Assembly (NCBI GenBank): GCA_003554605.1 | Contig: PWGU01000003.1 | Location: 1 to 40,978 of the forward strand | Direction of reading: 5' to 3' | Length of the DNA stretch: 40,978 nt | Source: Halorubrum sp. | GTDB taxonomy: Archaea > Halobacteriota > Halobacteria > Halobacteriales > Haloferacaceae | Notes under the pieces: model-generated | Told to the model about the DNA's origin: nothing | The model's input: the letters and a program-made list of their open reading frames with translations, nothing else | The model's database searches: none | Position numbers and translations under genes: made by a program | Shown here: positions 1 to 9,259 of the stretch, piece after piece | Layout: each line of letters starts with the position of its first letter | How positions within the stretch are numbered: the stretch's first letter is position 1

Positions 1-1068
1 CCGACGATCGCGCTCATCTCGACCGGCGGCACCATCGCCTCGACGGTCGACTATCGGACGGGCGCGGTCACCGCGCAGTTCGACGCCGAGGACGTCCTCC
101 GGGCCGTCCCCGAACTCGCCGGCCGCGCGAACTACCGCGGGCGGGTCGTCGCCAACATTCTTTCTGAGAACATGGACCCCTCCATCTGGCGCGACCTCGC
201 CGCGGCCGTCGCCGAAGAGGTTGAAGCCGGCGCGGACGGGGTCGTGGTCATGCACGGCACCGACACCATGCAGTACTCGGCGGCCGCGCTCTCGTTCCCC
301 CTCGACCTCCCGGTTCCCGTCGTCTTCACCGGCAGCCAGCGCTCGGCGGACCGGCCCTCCTCCGACAACGTGATGAACGCAGTCTGTGCCGTGGAGGCCG
401 CCAAGGCCGATCACGCCGAGACGCTCGTCTGCATGCACGCGAGCTCCGACGACGACGTCTGTGCGCTCCATCGCGGCACCCGCGTCCGGAAGAACCACAC
501 CTCCCGGCGGGACGCCTTCGAGACCGTCGGCGCGAAGCCGCTCGGGACCATCGCGTATGAGGCCGCGAGCGAGGCGGGCAAGGACGGCGGGTCCGCGGAC
601 GGGACCATCACCTGGAACCGGGAGCCGATCCCGCGTCCGGAATCCGAGGACGGAGAGACCGCGATCGAGACCGCACTCGATCTCGAACGCGACGTCGAAC
701 TGGTGAAGTTCACGCCCGGGATGGACCCGGCCGCGTGGGACTACCTCGACGGGAAGGCGGGGGTCGTGATCGAGGGGACGGGCCTCGGCCACGTCCACAC
801 CGACCTCATCCCGCGGATCGAGTCGCTCGTCGCGGACGGGACCGTCGTGGTCATGACGAGTCAGTGTTTGGAGGGTCGGGTCTGTGACCGCGTCTACGAC
901 ACCGGCCGCGACCTCCTCGATGCGGGCGTGATCGAGGCGGGCGACACCCTGCCCGGCACCGCGAAGGTGAAACTGATGTGGGCGCTCGCGAACGTCGCCG
1001 ACCCGGCCGACGCGATGCGGCGCGACCTCGCCGGCGAGCTCACCGCGGAGTCACAGCCCTGGCGGTAA
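1..1068 (+). CDS. gatD: Glu-tRNA(Gln) amidotransferase subunit D (asparaginase-like), 5' end outside the window
   Basis: Frame 1 is open from base 1 (PTIALISTGGTIASTVDYRTGAV...) and continues into ORF 172..1068; asparaginase motifs TGGTIAS and VVMHGTDTM. Confidence 0.9.
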   Translation, partial: PTIALISTGGTIASTVDYRTGAVTAQFDAEDVLRAVPELAGRANYRGRVVANILSENMDPSIWRDLAAAVAEEVEAGADGVVVMHGTDTMQYSAAALSFPLDLPVPVVFTGSQRSADRPSSDNVMNAVCAVEAAKADHAETLVCMHASSDDDVCALHRGTRVRKNHTSRRDAFETVGAKPLGTIAYEAASEAGKDGGSADGTITWNREPIPRPESEDGETAIETALDLERDVELVKFTPGMDPAAWDYLDGKAGVVIEGTGLGHVHTDLIPRIESLVADGTVVVMTSQCLEGRVCDRVYDTGRDLLDAGVIEAGDTLPGTAKVKLMWALANVADPADAMRRDLAGELTAESQPWR

Positions 1069-1173
1069 GCGATCGGAGCCATCCGCTTCGCCGGTAGCCC
1101 GCGGGACCGATAGTGCCACGGGCCGCATAGAATCGATCGCTACGCTCTTTTTATTCGCCGTGTGACTCCACGC

Positions 1174-1407
1174 ATGGACCCGGTCCTCGTCGAAATTGGG
1201 GTGATCTGGTCGCTCCCCGTGACGGTGGCGGTCTACGGCATCCTCGTGTTAGTCGCCATCTGGATCTACCGGGACGCGAAGGCGCGCGGGAGCAGGTGGC
1301 CGATCCTGTGGTTCCTCGCGACGCTCGTGTTCACCATCATCCCCGTCCTGATCTACCTCTACCTCCATCGGGAGGATAGCCCCCTCGGTGGGAGCAACGG
1401 GGAGTGA
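1174..1407 (+). CDS. small two-TM membrane protein, hypothetical
   Basis: MDPVLVEIGVIWSLPVTVAVYGILVLVAIWIYRDAKARG...; two hydrophobic segments; AT-rich promoter-like cttttttattcg just upstream. Confidence 0.65.
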   Translation: MDPVLVEIGVIWSLPVTVAVYGILVLVAIWIYRDAKARGSRWPILWFLATLVFTIIPVLIYLYLHREDSPLGGSNGE

Positions 1408-1442
1408 GTCCGGGCGGGCGGTCGTCCCCCTCTCGAATCGGG

Positions 1443-1871
1443 CTATTCGTCCACGGTCGGCAACACGACGGTCGGAAGGGTGGGCTCGGCGATGAGCTTC
1501 GAGCGCACGTCACCGGAGAGGAACCGGACGATCCGACTGCTCCCCCGCGAAACGAACGCGATGGCGGTCGCCTCATGTTCGGTTGCGGCATCGACGATGG
1601 CGTCGACGACGTCGGTATGGTATCGGATCTCCTCATCGACGGAGACGCCGTCGGCGGCGGCGAGTTCGGCGAAGGCCCCGAAGGCCTTCTCGGCGACTTC
1701 CTGACGCTGCTCGACGCCGGCTTTGTCGGGTGCGCCACCCGCCTTCTCGATCACGTTGACGAGCAGCGGGCGCGAGTCGGGGTCGAGATAGGGTGCCGCC
1801 GCCGCGTAGGTCGTCTTCGCGTCCGTCTCGTTCGCGATCGGGATCACCGGTCGCGCCATCAGGTCGGTCAT
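1443..1871 (-). CDS. universal stress protein (UspA)-like protein
   Basis: MTDLMARPVIPIANETDAKTTYAAAAPYLDPDSRPLLVNVIEKAG...; internal ATG preferred over the longer ORF start. Confidence 0.7.
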   Translation of the reverse strand: MTDLMARPVIPIANETDAKTTYAAAAPYLDPDSRPLLVNVIEKAGGAPDKAGVEQRQEVAEKAFGAFAELAAADGVSVDEEIRYHTDVVDAIVDAATEHEATAIAFVSRGSSRIVRFLSGDVRSKLIAEPTLPTVVLPTVDE

Positions 1872-1930
1872 GCCGGACCCACTCGCCGCCATCATAAAGT
1901 GGTTTCCGACGAAGGGCTCGGGCGGTCGCC

Positions 1931-2521
1931 TCAATCCGTGGCGGTCGACTCGACGGCGTCGTCGTCGGATCGGACCGTATCCTGATCGCCGTTGCCGTCG
2001 GTCAGCGTCATCTCGGCGTGGGTGGGAAGCGGGTCGGCGGTGACCCGGACGAACGCCCGCGGATAGGTGAGCACCGTGCTACAGACCTCGTCGTCCTCGG
2101 CGCTGTCGGCGACGGCGGCCTCGCCGCTGACGGGTTCGTTCTCCACGGAGAACTCACCGAACTCCAGCCGGTCGTGACACGCGTCCGGACCGATCGACTC
2201 GACGTATAACAGGACCGACTCCTCGAAATCGGTCTCGCGCACGAACGCCTCGGTTTCCTCGCCGACGTCCTCCAACAGCGGGTCGGCGTCGTCCGCGTCG
2301 TCGATGAGGAGACAGATCCCCGGGCGCTCGCGGTAGTCCCACTCAAGCCCGACCGAGCGGGCCGCCGCGTGATGTACGTCAGTCGTGAGCGACGCTCCCG
2401 GGTCGCCATCGTCGTCGTCCGATCCACCGCCATCTCCCGGCTCGTCGATACAGGCGGCAAGTGGGAGGGCACAGAGCGCGGCCAGCCGCCGGACGCTCGC
2501 TCGCCGTGTGAGCCGTGTCAT
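1931..2521 (-). CDS. predicted lipoprotein, hypothetical
   Basis: MTRLTRRASVRRLAALCALPLAACIDEPGDGGG: RR-containing signal peptide with LAAC lipobox followed by an acidic linker. Confidence 0.75.
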   Translation of the reverse strand: MTRLTRRASVRRLAALCALPLAACIDEPGDGGGSDDDDGDPGASLTTDVHHAAARSVGLEWDYRERPGICLLIDDADDADPLLEDVGEETEAFVRETDFEESVLLYVESIGPDACHDRLEFGEFSVENEPVSGEAAVADSAEDDEVCSTVLTYPRAFVRVTADPLPTHAEMTLTDGNGDQDTVRSDDDAVESTATD

Positions 2522-2646
2522 GGGCGGCGGTACGTGGACCGAGTATAAGTGTTTCCTGCTGGGGTGTGTGATGAGGAGGGGCGGATTCGGGCGGTACGCG
2601 GGACGCTCTCGAAGCGCTTACCCGCGGGCGACCCCGACCCGGTGAC

Positions 2647-4305
2647 ATGACTGACGGGACGTACGTCGAGTGGCGTGAGTGGGGCACGGAGGCGTTTGCC
2701 GAGGCGGACGAGTCGAACCGCCCCGTGTTGCTCTCGCTGTCGGCGACGTGGTGTACGGGCTGTCACGAGATGGACGCGACCACCTATGCCGAGCCGCGGA
2801 TCGCCGCGAACGTTAACGAGGGGTTCGTCCCCGTCCGCGTCGACGTCGACCGCAACCCCCGCGTCCGCGAGCGCTACAACATGGGTGGGTTCCCGACGAC
2901 CGCCTTTCTGACGCCGACGGGCGAGCTGCTCACCGGTGCCGGCTACCTCACCCCCGACGGGATGCGAGGGGTGCTCGAATCGGTCCGGGAGATGTGGGCC
3001 CAAAAGGGCTCCGAGGCCGGGCGCGTTCCGCGGGCGCTCGACGCCGAGTTGCCGCCACGTGGGGAGGTGAGCGAGGCCATCGAGAGCCACCTCGCGGGGC
3101 AGTTGGAGGTCAAATACGACGACGAGCACGCCGGCTGGGGGACGGACGCGAAGTTCCCGTTGCCGCGAACCGTCGAGTTCGCGCTCAAACGGGACCGACA
3201 GCGGGCGCTCCGGACGCTCGATGCCGTCCGGGACCACCTCGCGGACGACGTCGAGGGCGGCTTCTTCCGCTTCGCGGGCACCCGCGAATGGAGCGACGTC
3301 GCCTACGAGAAGCCGATAGATACGAACGCCGCCGTGACCCGCGCCTTCGCGAACGCGTACCTCTACACCGGCGAGGCGGCCTACCACGACCCCGCGGCGG
3401 CGGCGGTCGAGTTCCTCACCGACGACCTCTGGACGGGCTACGGCATCGGCGGAAGCCTCGGGCCCGGCCTCGGACGCGCGTACTACGCGGCCCCGGCCGA
3501 CGAGCGAGCGGAACTGGACCCCCCGCGAACGGACCTCACCGTCTACGCCGGCGGCAACGCGCTCGCGGCCGACGCGTTGCTCACGTTCGGGGCCTATACC
3601 GACGCGGACCGTCCCCGTGAGTACGCCGAACGGATCCTCTCAGGGCTCGAACGCGACCTCATCGACGCCGAAACGGGGGTCGTCACGCGCTACCGCGCCG
3701 GCGACGAAACAGGCGAAACGGACCTTCTGGAGGACGCCGCGCGCGTCGTCGCCGCCTACACCCGCGCCGCCGGCGTGCTCGGTGAGGGGGCAGACATCGC
3801 GCGCGCCGTCGCCGACCGGGCGATCGACGAACTCCACGTCGACGGCTCGTTCGTCGACGGCCCCCGTTCCGGCGCGGGGCTGCTTGACCGGCCCTTCCGT
3901 CCGCTCGATGGGAACGTGGAAATGGCGACGGCGCTCTGTGACCTCGCGGCGCTGACCGGCGAGGAGCGCTACCGCGAGGTCGCCCGCGAAACCGCCGAGG
4001 CGTTCGCGGGCGCAACCGAACGGCTCGGCGTCCAGGTCGCCGGATACGGAAGCCTCGCCGGTCGTCTCCTCCGCGGGACGACCGTCGTCGCCGTCGGCAC
4101 CGAGCCGGGAAGTGACCTCCATCGGGCCGCCTGGCGCGTCGCCGACCACGAGAAGGTGGTCGTGCCGAACGCCCATCACGAGGACGCGCCGGGTCCCCTC
4201 ACGGTCGATGAAGGCGAGGCAGTCGTCCGTGTCGGCGAGGTTGCCTCCGCGCCGGCGACAACGCCCGACGAGTTGATGATGCGGGTCGCCGAGGCGGTCG
4301 AATAG
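2647..4305 (+). CDS. DUF255/thioredoxin-domain protein (YyaL/spermatogenesis-associated protein 20-like)
   Basis: SATWCTGCHEMDATTY CxxC thioredoxin-like N-terminus followed by a long helical glycosidase-like domain. Confidence 0.85.
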   Translation: MTDGTYVEWREWGTEAFAEADESNRPVLLSLSATWCTGCHEMDATTYAEPRIAANVNEGFVPVRVDVDRNPRVRERYNMGGFPTTAFLTPTGELLTGAGYLTPDGMRGVLESVREMWAQKGSEAGRVPRALDAELPPRGEVSEAIESHLAGQLEVKYDDEHAGWGTDAKFPLPRTVEFALKRDRQRALRTLDAVRDHLADDVEGGFFRFAGTREWSDVAYEKPIDTNAAVTRAFANAYLYTGEAAYHDPAAAAVEFLTDDLWTGYGIGGSLGPGLGRAYYAAPADERAELDPPRTDLTVYAGGNALAADALLTFGAYTDADRPREYAERILSGLERDLIDAETGVVTRYRAGDETGETDLLEDAARVVAAYTRAAGVLGEGADIARAVADRAIDELHVDGSFVDGPRSGAGLLDRPFRPLDGNVEMATALCDLAALTGEERYREVARETAEAFAGATERLGVQVAGYGSLAGRLLRGTTVVAVGTEPGSDLHRAAWRVADHEKVVVPNAHHEDAPGPLTVDEGEAVVRVGEVASAPATTPDELMMRVAEAVE

Positions 4306-4432
4306 GGATCGATCGCCGCATGAGGGCAGCTCCATCCTTCAGCGACACGGCCCGGACGGATCAGTCCGCCGACAACCGGAAACGTGTGTAAACTGTCGGT
4401 GTGTTTTTCTCGCTACCGCGAGAAGGTCCGCT

Positions 4433-5239
4433 ATGGCATCCCTCCGCGACCTGGGCCTTTCGGAGTACGAATCCCGCGCGTATCGCGCGTTATTACGAAC
4501 CGGCCCGACGACGGCGAAGGACCTTTCACGGGCCAGTGAGGTCCCGATGGGGCGGATCTATGACGTGCTCAACAGCCTGGAGAGCCACAGACTCGTCCGG
4601 AGCCAGGCCGCGAGCCGGCCGAAGAAGTACGTCGCCGTCGAGCCCGACGCGGCGCTCGATCGGCTCCTCGCGGAGCGGAAACGCGAACTCGAAGCGCAGG
4701 TGACACAGTACGAGGAGGTCGTCTCGACGCTCGCGACGGAGTTGGAGTCGGGCGAGCCCGTCGAGAGTGGCTTTTGGACCGCGGCGCTCGGTGCCGAGGA
4801 GACGATCGAGCTGCTGCTCGAACGGATCGCCGCCGCCGAGCGCGACGTGATCGTCGTCGCGGGCGCGCCGGCAGCCGGGCTCGACCTGGGGACCGTCGGC
4901 GAACGCGTGACCGCGGCGCTCGAAACCGCACTCGATCGTGGGGTGGCCGTCCGCGTCCTCCTCTCGCCGACGGCCGTCGACGAACTCCCCCGAAGCGTCG
5001 GGCGACGATACACCGCCACGTTGGCCGAAAGCGAGAACTTTCAGGTGCGGACCGCCCCGGACGTGACGGGGACGTTCAACGTCTTCGACGGCGTCGAGGT
5101 CTGCATCGAGGTGCCGCATCCGCTCTCCGATGAGGAACCCTTCGCGATGATCGACGTGAAGGACGTGGAGTTCGCGACGAACGTGGCCGAGGAGTTCGAG
5201 CCGCGGTGGGCGGAGGCGAAGCCGTTAAATTTCGGATGA
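4433..5239 (+). CDS. TrmB-family transcriptional regulator
   Basis: MASLRDLGLSEYESRAYRALLRTGPTTAKDLSRASEVPMGRIYDVLNSLESHRLV: TrmB-type winged HTH. Confidence 0.85.
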   Translation: MASLRDLGLSEYESRAYRALLRTGPTTAKDLSRASEVPMGRIYDVLNSLESHRLVRSQAASRPKKYVAVEPDAALDRLLAERKRELEAQVTQYEEVVSTLATELESGEPVESGFWTAALGAEETIELLLERIAAAERDVIVVAGAPAAGLDLGTVGERVTAALETALDRGVAVRVLLSPTAVDELPRSVGRRYTATLAESENFQVRTAPDVTGTFNVFDGVEVCIEVPHPLSDEEPFAMIDVKDVEFATNVAEEFEPRWAEAKPLNFG

Positions 5240-5270
5240 GCGGCGGATCGGACCAGCGCGGGAGGTCGAC

Positions 5271-5720
5271 TCACCGCGTCGGCGCATCGGGCATCCGACC
5301 CGTGAAATCCCACGTGTGGAGCCGTTCGGGCTCGATTCGAATGTGCACCTCCTCCCGTTCGGGCCGGAGCAGCCGCCGGCCGAGGTCGCTGTCGGTCCCG
5401 CCGAGGTACCGCTCGAACAGGGCTCGGAGCTGTGTCTTCTCGACGTCGGATGTAACCGTCGCGGTCCCCCGTCCGCGGACACCTTTATATGGCGGGTCGT
5501 TCGTCGAGATCTCGAAGGAGACGTGGTCGTCGTGGGCGAGAAACTCAACAAGGGCCGCGTCCGCGCCGGTCGCACAGTGGACCGCCCCGTCCCAGGCGAA
5601 CCACAGCGAGACGATCCACGGATCCCCGGCGGGCGTGCGACAGCCGATCCGGACGGGAATGCGGGCGGCTTCGAGGAACTCGTCGATTCGGTGCCGCTCC
5701 CACGGCCCCGTGACCTTCAT
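5271..5720 (-). CDS. pyridoxamine 5'-phosphate oxidase-fold (FMN-binding split barrel) protein
   Basis: PVRIGCRTPAGDPWIVSLWFAWDGAVHCATGADAALVEFLAHDDHVSFEISTNDPPYKGVRGRG. Confidence 0.7.
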   Translation of the reverse strand: MKVTGPWERHRIDEFLEAARIPVRIGCRTPAGDPWIVSLWFAWDGAVHCATGADAALVEFLAHDDHVSFEISTNDPPYKGVRGRGTATVTSDVEKTQLRALFERYLGGTDSDLGRRLLRPEREEVHIRIEPERLHTWDFTGRMPDAPTR

Positions 5721-5833
5721 GATCGAGGGAGGGGCGGGGGCGTCCTAAACCCACCGTCGCACGGCGCGCCGTGAGGCGATCGGAGCGCCACGGAGAACAC
5801 AAGAGAATTGACCGTCCCCGGGAGAGGAAGGGT

Positions 5834-7624
5834 ATGACCGAGTATTTCGAGGTCCACGAACGCGACGGCGCGGCGCGGCTTGGCGAACTCCGCCTCGTCG
5901 ACCCCGTGATGACGCCCGCGCTCGCGGACCCCGTTATCGAGGACGCCGGAAGCCTCTGGGCGGCCGAGCGCGGGATCCCCGAGGGCGACGAGGCGAAACT
6001 CACCGTTCTCCCGCACCGCGCCTTCCCGGCCGGGACGCGCGAGGAGGTCGCCGACTCCTTCCGGGTCGACCATCCCGCAGTCGAGTTCCCCGCCGCCGCG
6101 GTCGTCGACGTTGCGGGGGCTCGCGACGTCGGCGCGGACGCCTACGTCTTCGCTGACGCCGCGGGCTTCATCGGTCACGGGGAGGCGTTCCGCGACGCGG
6201 TCGTCTCGGCCACCGGGTCGTTGCCGGCGGACGCCGCCCGCATGCTCTCCGGGGTCGCCACGCCGCGAAACGTCGCCACGCTCGCGTACGCCGGGATCGA
6301 CCTGTTCGACGGATCGCGTGCGCGGGCGATGGGGCTGCAAGGTCGCTATCTCACGACCGACGCGACCCACTTCCTCGAAGATCTGAGCGAATTGCCGTGT
6401 GCGTGTCCGGCCTGTGCGGGGCCGCGCTCGGCATTCACGCGCGCCGACTGCGCCGAGCATAACGTCAACGTCCTGCGCGCGGAGCTGGCTCGGGTCCGTG
6501 AGCGGATCCGCGCGGGTCGCCTCCGGGATTACCTCGAAGGACAGGTGCGACACGAGGGGTGGCTCACGGCGACGCTGCGGGAGTTCGACACGCAATGGGG
6601 CTACCTGGAGGAGCGGACGCCCATCCTGCGCGACGCGGAGATCACCGCCGCGAGCGCGGAGACGCTCGACCGCGTGGAGATCAAGCGGTTCGCCGACCGG
6701 GTGACGACCCGCTATAAAAACCGGTTCACCGACCAGCCGCTCGTGTTGGTCCCCTGTTCGGCGACGAAGCCCTACAGCGACTCCCAGAGCCACCGGCAGT
6801 TCCACGACGCGATCGCCTGGCGCGGCCACACTGTCTCGATGACCTCGCCCATCGGCGTCGTTCCGCAGGAACTGGAGACGACCTACCCGGCCCAACACTA
6901 CGACACCGTCGTCACCGGCGACTGGTCCGAGGCGGAGATCGGGTTCGTCGCCGAGGTGTTGCGTCGGTACCTGCTCCGAAACGACGGCTACTCACGGGTT
7001 ATTGCCCACGTTCCCGCGGAGGGCTACCGGGAGATCTGTGAACGCGTCGAGGCCGACCCCGAGGTCGAGATCCCCTTCGAGTACACCTGCGTCGACCACC
7101 CGACGACCGACGAGTCGCTCGCGGCGTTGGCGGCGGCGTTGGAGGGCGAGCCGGCCTACAGCAAGCGCGAGCGCGAACACAACACCGTCCGGGCCATCGC
7201 CGACTTCCTCCTCGGCGACGCCGCTGGCGACGACCTGTTCGGGTCGATCCGGACGACGGGCCGGTACCCGAAACTCCAAGTTCGGACGGACGACCCGAGC
7301 GGCGGCCGCGACGGCGAGCCGGGCGCACAGCTCGCGACGATGGTCCCGCAGTACGGCACGCTCTCTCTCACGCTCGCGGGCGCGAGGCGGTGGGTCGAAA
7401 GCGACGCCCCGACGAAACGGGTCGCGATCGATCCGTTCGTCCCGCGAGGGTCGGTGCTCGCGCCGGGGATCACGGATGCGGACCCGAAAATCCGCGTCGG
7501 CGACGAGGTCGTGATCGAGGGGCCGAAGGCGTTCGCTGTCGGCCGTGCCGAGATGAGCGGCCCCGAGATGGCCGCCTCGACCCGCGGCGTCGCCGTCGAG
7601 GTTCGCCACGTCGAGGAACGGTAG
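5834..7624 (+). CDS. arcS: archaeosine synthase subunit alpha (ArcS; TGT-like with PUA domain)
   Basis: MTEYFEVHERDGAARLGELRL...; CACPAC Zn-type motif; LVLVPCSATKPYSDSQSHRQFHDAI; C-terminal PUA-like domain. ATG 5834 preferred over 5771. Confidence 0.88.
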   Translation: MTEYFEVHERDGAARLGELRLVDPVMTPALADPVIEDAGSLWAAERGIPEGDEAKLTVLPHRAFPAGTREEVADSFRVDHPAVEFPAAAVVDVAGARDVGADAYVFADAAGFIGHGEAFRDAVVSATGSLPADAARMLSGVATPRNVATLAYAGIDLFDGSRARAMGLQGRYLTTDATHFLEDLSELPCACPACAGPRSAFTRADCAEHNVNVLRAELARVRERIRAGRLRDYLEGQVRHEGWLTATLREFDTQWGYLEERTPILRDAEITAASAETLDRVEIKRFADRVTTRYKNRFTDQPLVLVPCSATKPYSDSQSHRQFHDAIAWRGHTVSMTSPIGVVPQELETTYPAQHYDTVVTGDWSEAEIGFVAEVLRRYLLRNDGYSRVIAHVPAEGYREICERVEADPEVEIPFEYTCVDHPTTDESLAALAAALEGEPAYSKREREHNTVRAIADFLLGDAAGDDLFGSIRTTGRYPKLQVRTDDPSGGRDGEPGAQLATMVPQYGTLSLTLAGARRWVESDAPTKRVAIDPFVPRGSVLAPGITDADPKIRVGDEVVIEGPKAFAVGRAEMSGPEMAASTRGVAVEVRHVEER

Positions 7625-7666
7625 TCGGTTTAAAAAGGAGTGCGTTGGCCTCCGTTTCCGTCCGCG

Positions 7667-8218
7667 CTACTCGTCGACGAGTTCGACATCGAGGCGCTCC
7701 TCGATCGCCCGGACGACCGATCCGCCGACGCCGGCGCGGGCGGCGCGGCCCTGTTCGACGGCGAGCAGGTCGTCCTCGTCGAGTTCGAGTTCCGCCGCGA
7801 GCTCCTCGACGGTGAGTCCCGCGTCCTGTCTGGCCGCGACCGCGCGGTCGTCGTAGCCCGAGACGAGGTAGGGAAGCCGGTCCTTCTCGTAGTTGGTCCC
7901 CTCCTCCTCCCAGTGGGTCGAATCGCCCGTCACCGCGTCGTAGACGCGGGCCTGCTTGCGGGCGACCTCCTTGCGCCGATTGGTCGACCCGCCGCTCGAT
8001 CCACCGGAGGAGCCGCCCGAGGAGCCGCCACCACCGCCGCCACCGTAACCGCCACCCCGGCCCTTGCGTGAGTCGTCGTGGGGGCTACAGTTCGAGCAGA
8101 CGAGCAGCTGTGCGCCGGCGACGTTCGCCTTCCGGAGGTTCGATGAGTCGCGTCCGCAGAGCTCACAGGCACCGCCGCCGCCGTCGCCGCCGCCTCCGCC
8201 CGTCGAGTATTTGGCCAT
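7667..8218 (-). CDS. archaeal multiprotein bridging factor 1 (Zn ribbon + Gly-rich linker + HTH)
   Basis: MAKYS...CELCGRDSSNLRKANVAGAQLLVCSNC...GGGGGSSGG...QDAGLTVEELAAELELDEDDLLAVEQG. Confidence 0.85.
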   Translation of the reverse strand: MAKYSTGGGGGDGGGGACELCGRDSSNLRKANVAGAQLLVCSNCSPHDDSRKGRGGGYGGGGGGGSSGGSSGGSSGGSTNRRKEVARKQARVYDAVTGDSTHWEEEGTNYEKDRLPYLVSGYDDRAVAARQDAGLTVEELAAELELDEDDLLAVEQGRAARAGVGGSVVRAIEERLDVELVDE

Positions 8219-8379
8219 ACTCCCCCCTTACGGCGGCGGCTTTTTAAAAGGTGCGTGGCGGGCCGTTTTTTATTCGGGCGAGCGTATCGACGACCGGCCG
8301 ATGACGATCCACCGCTCCGAGCCGACTAGGCACCGGCGACGACGAGCCCTATGAGTGCCGAGGTCGACACACACGTGCC

Positions 8380-8417
8380 TGTTTTCACGGGGGTGGAAAC
8401 ACGAAGACGACTTCGTG
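8380..8417. other. two adjacent inverted repeats in the gap upstream of mbf1
   Basis: TGTTTTCAC-gggg-GTGGAAACA (8380-8401, 8/9) and CACGAAG-ACGA-CTTCGTG (8400-8417, perfect 7 bp). Confidence 0.6.
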
Positions 8418-8530
8418 AGGGGATCCACACGGACCTCGGGAGGGAGATCCGTTCGATTCAGCGGTTTTGAGGATTTCACAGGCGGACAGCCGTTTCCGCG
8501 ACGGAGGCGGCGGAGGCGACCCGGGCCCGT

Positions 8531-9259
8531 TCACTCCCCGTCGCGCTCGAACAGCGTACCCGGCCCCTCCACTGGAAGCGACGCGACGCGGCAGGCATCC
8601 CACAGCGTCGCCCCGTTGCTGGTGATCACGGGGAGGTCGAGTTCGGTCTCAAGCGCCGCCACCGCATCGAGCGATCGGTAGTTCGTACAGGAGATGAAGA
8701 CGGCGTCAACCCGGTCGACCGTCTCCGACAACTCGATCACCTGTTCATGGGCGTCGTCGGGGCCGAGCGCGCCGATCTCGACGTTCGCCTCGATGCCGCG
8801 ACCGTCGATGGCGACGACCTCGAAGCCGGCGGCCGCGAGGAAGTCACGCTCCCGCTCGTCGAGGTCGGCGGTGTACGGGGTCGCGACGGCGATCGCGTGG
8901 GCATCGAGCGTCTCCAGGGCTCTGACGACAGAGCGGGCCGTCGCGACCGCCGGCGCGTTCGCCGCCGCCGAAAGCGTCTCCTCCAATTCGGCATCGAAGC
9001 CCGGGCCATGCAGCAGGCTACCGGTCGTGCAGGCGTAGGCGACGACGTCGACCTCGGCGTGGCCGAGGAGTTCGGCCGCGCGTCCGGCACCGTCGCTCAT
9101 CGCGTCGAGTTCGTCAACCGAGACGGATTCGAGGGCCATCCGTGCCGTGTGGATAGAGACAGCCTCCGGGGTGTACCGGTCGAACTCGACCTCGGCGGTC
9201 GTGTTCGAGGAGGGCACGACGAGTCCAAGCCGTCCGCCCGAGCCCGCGTGCCCGCTCAT
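8531..9259 (-). CDS. Asp/Glu racemase superfamily protein (maleate cis-trans isomerase/arylmalonate decarboxylase-like)
   Basis: GRLGLVVPSSNTTAEVEFDRYTP; two Cys motifs, ACTTGS and SCTNYRS; ATGA overlap with the hyuB stop. Confidence 0.82.
   Translation of the reverse strand: MSGHAGSGGRLGLVVPSSNTTAEVEFDRYTPEAVSIHTARMALESVSVDELDAMSDGAGRAAELLGHAEVDVVAYACTTGSLLHGPGFDAELEETLSAAANAPAVATARSVVRALETLDAHAIAVATPYTADLDERERDFLAAAGFEVVAIDGRGIEANVEIGALGPDDAHEQVIELSETVDRVDAVFISCTNYRSLDAVAALETELDLPVITSNGATLWDACRVASLPVEGPGTLFERDGE

Noticed and set aside
5717-6898. 393-aa minus-strand ORF
   Set aside because: Antisense to arcS; composition (R/V/G-rich) is the mirror of haloarchaeal codon bias, no recognisable motif.
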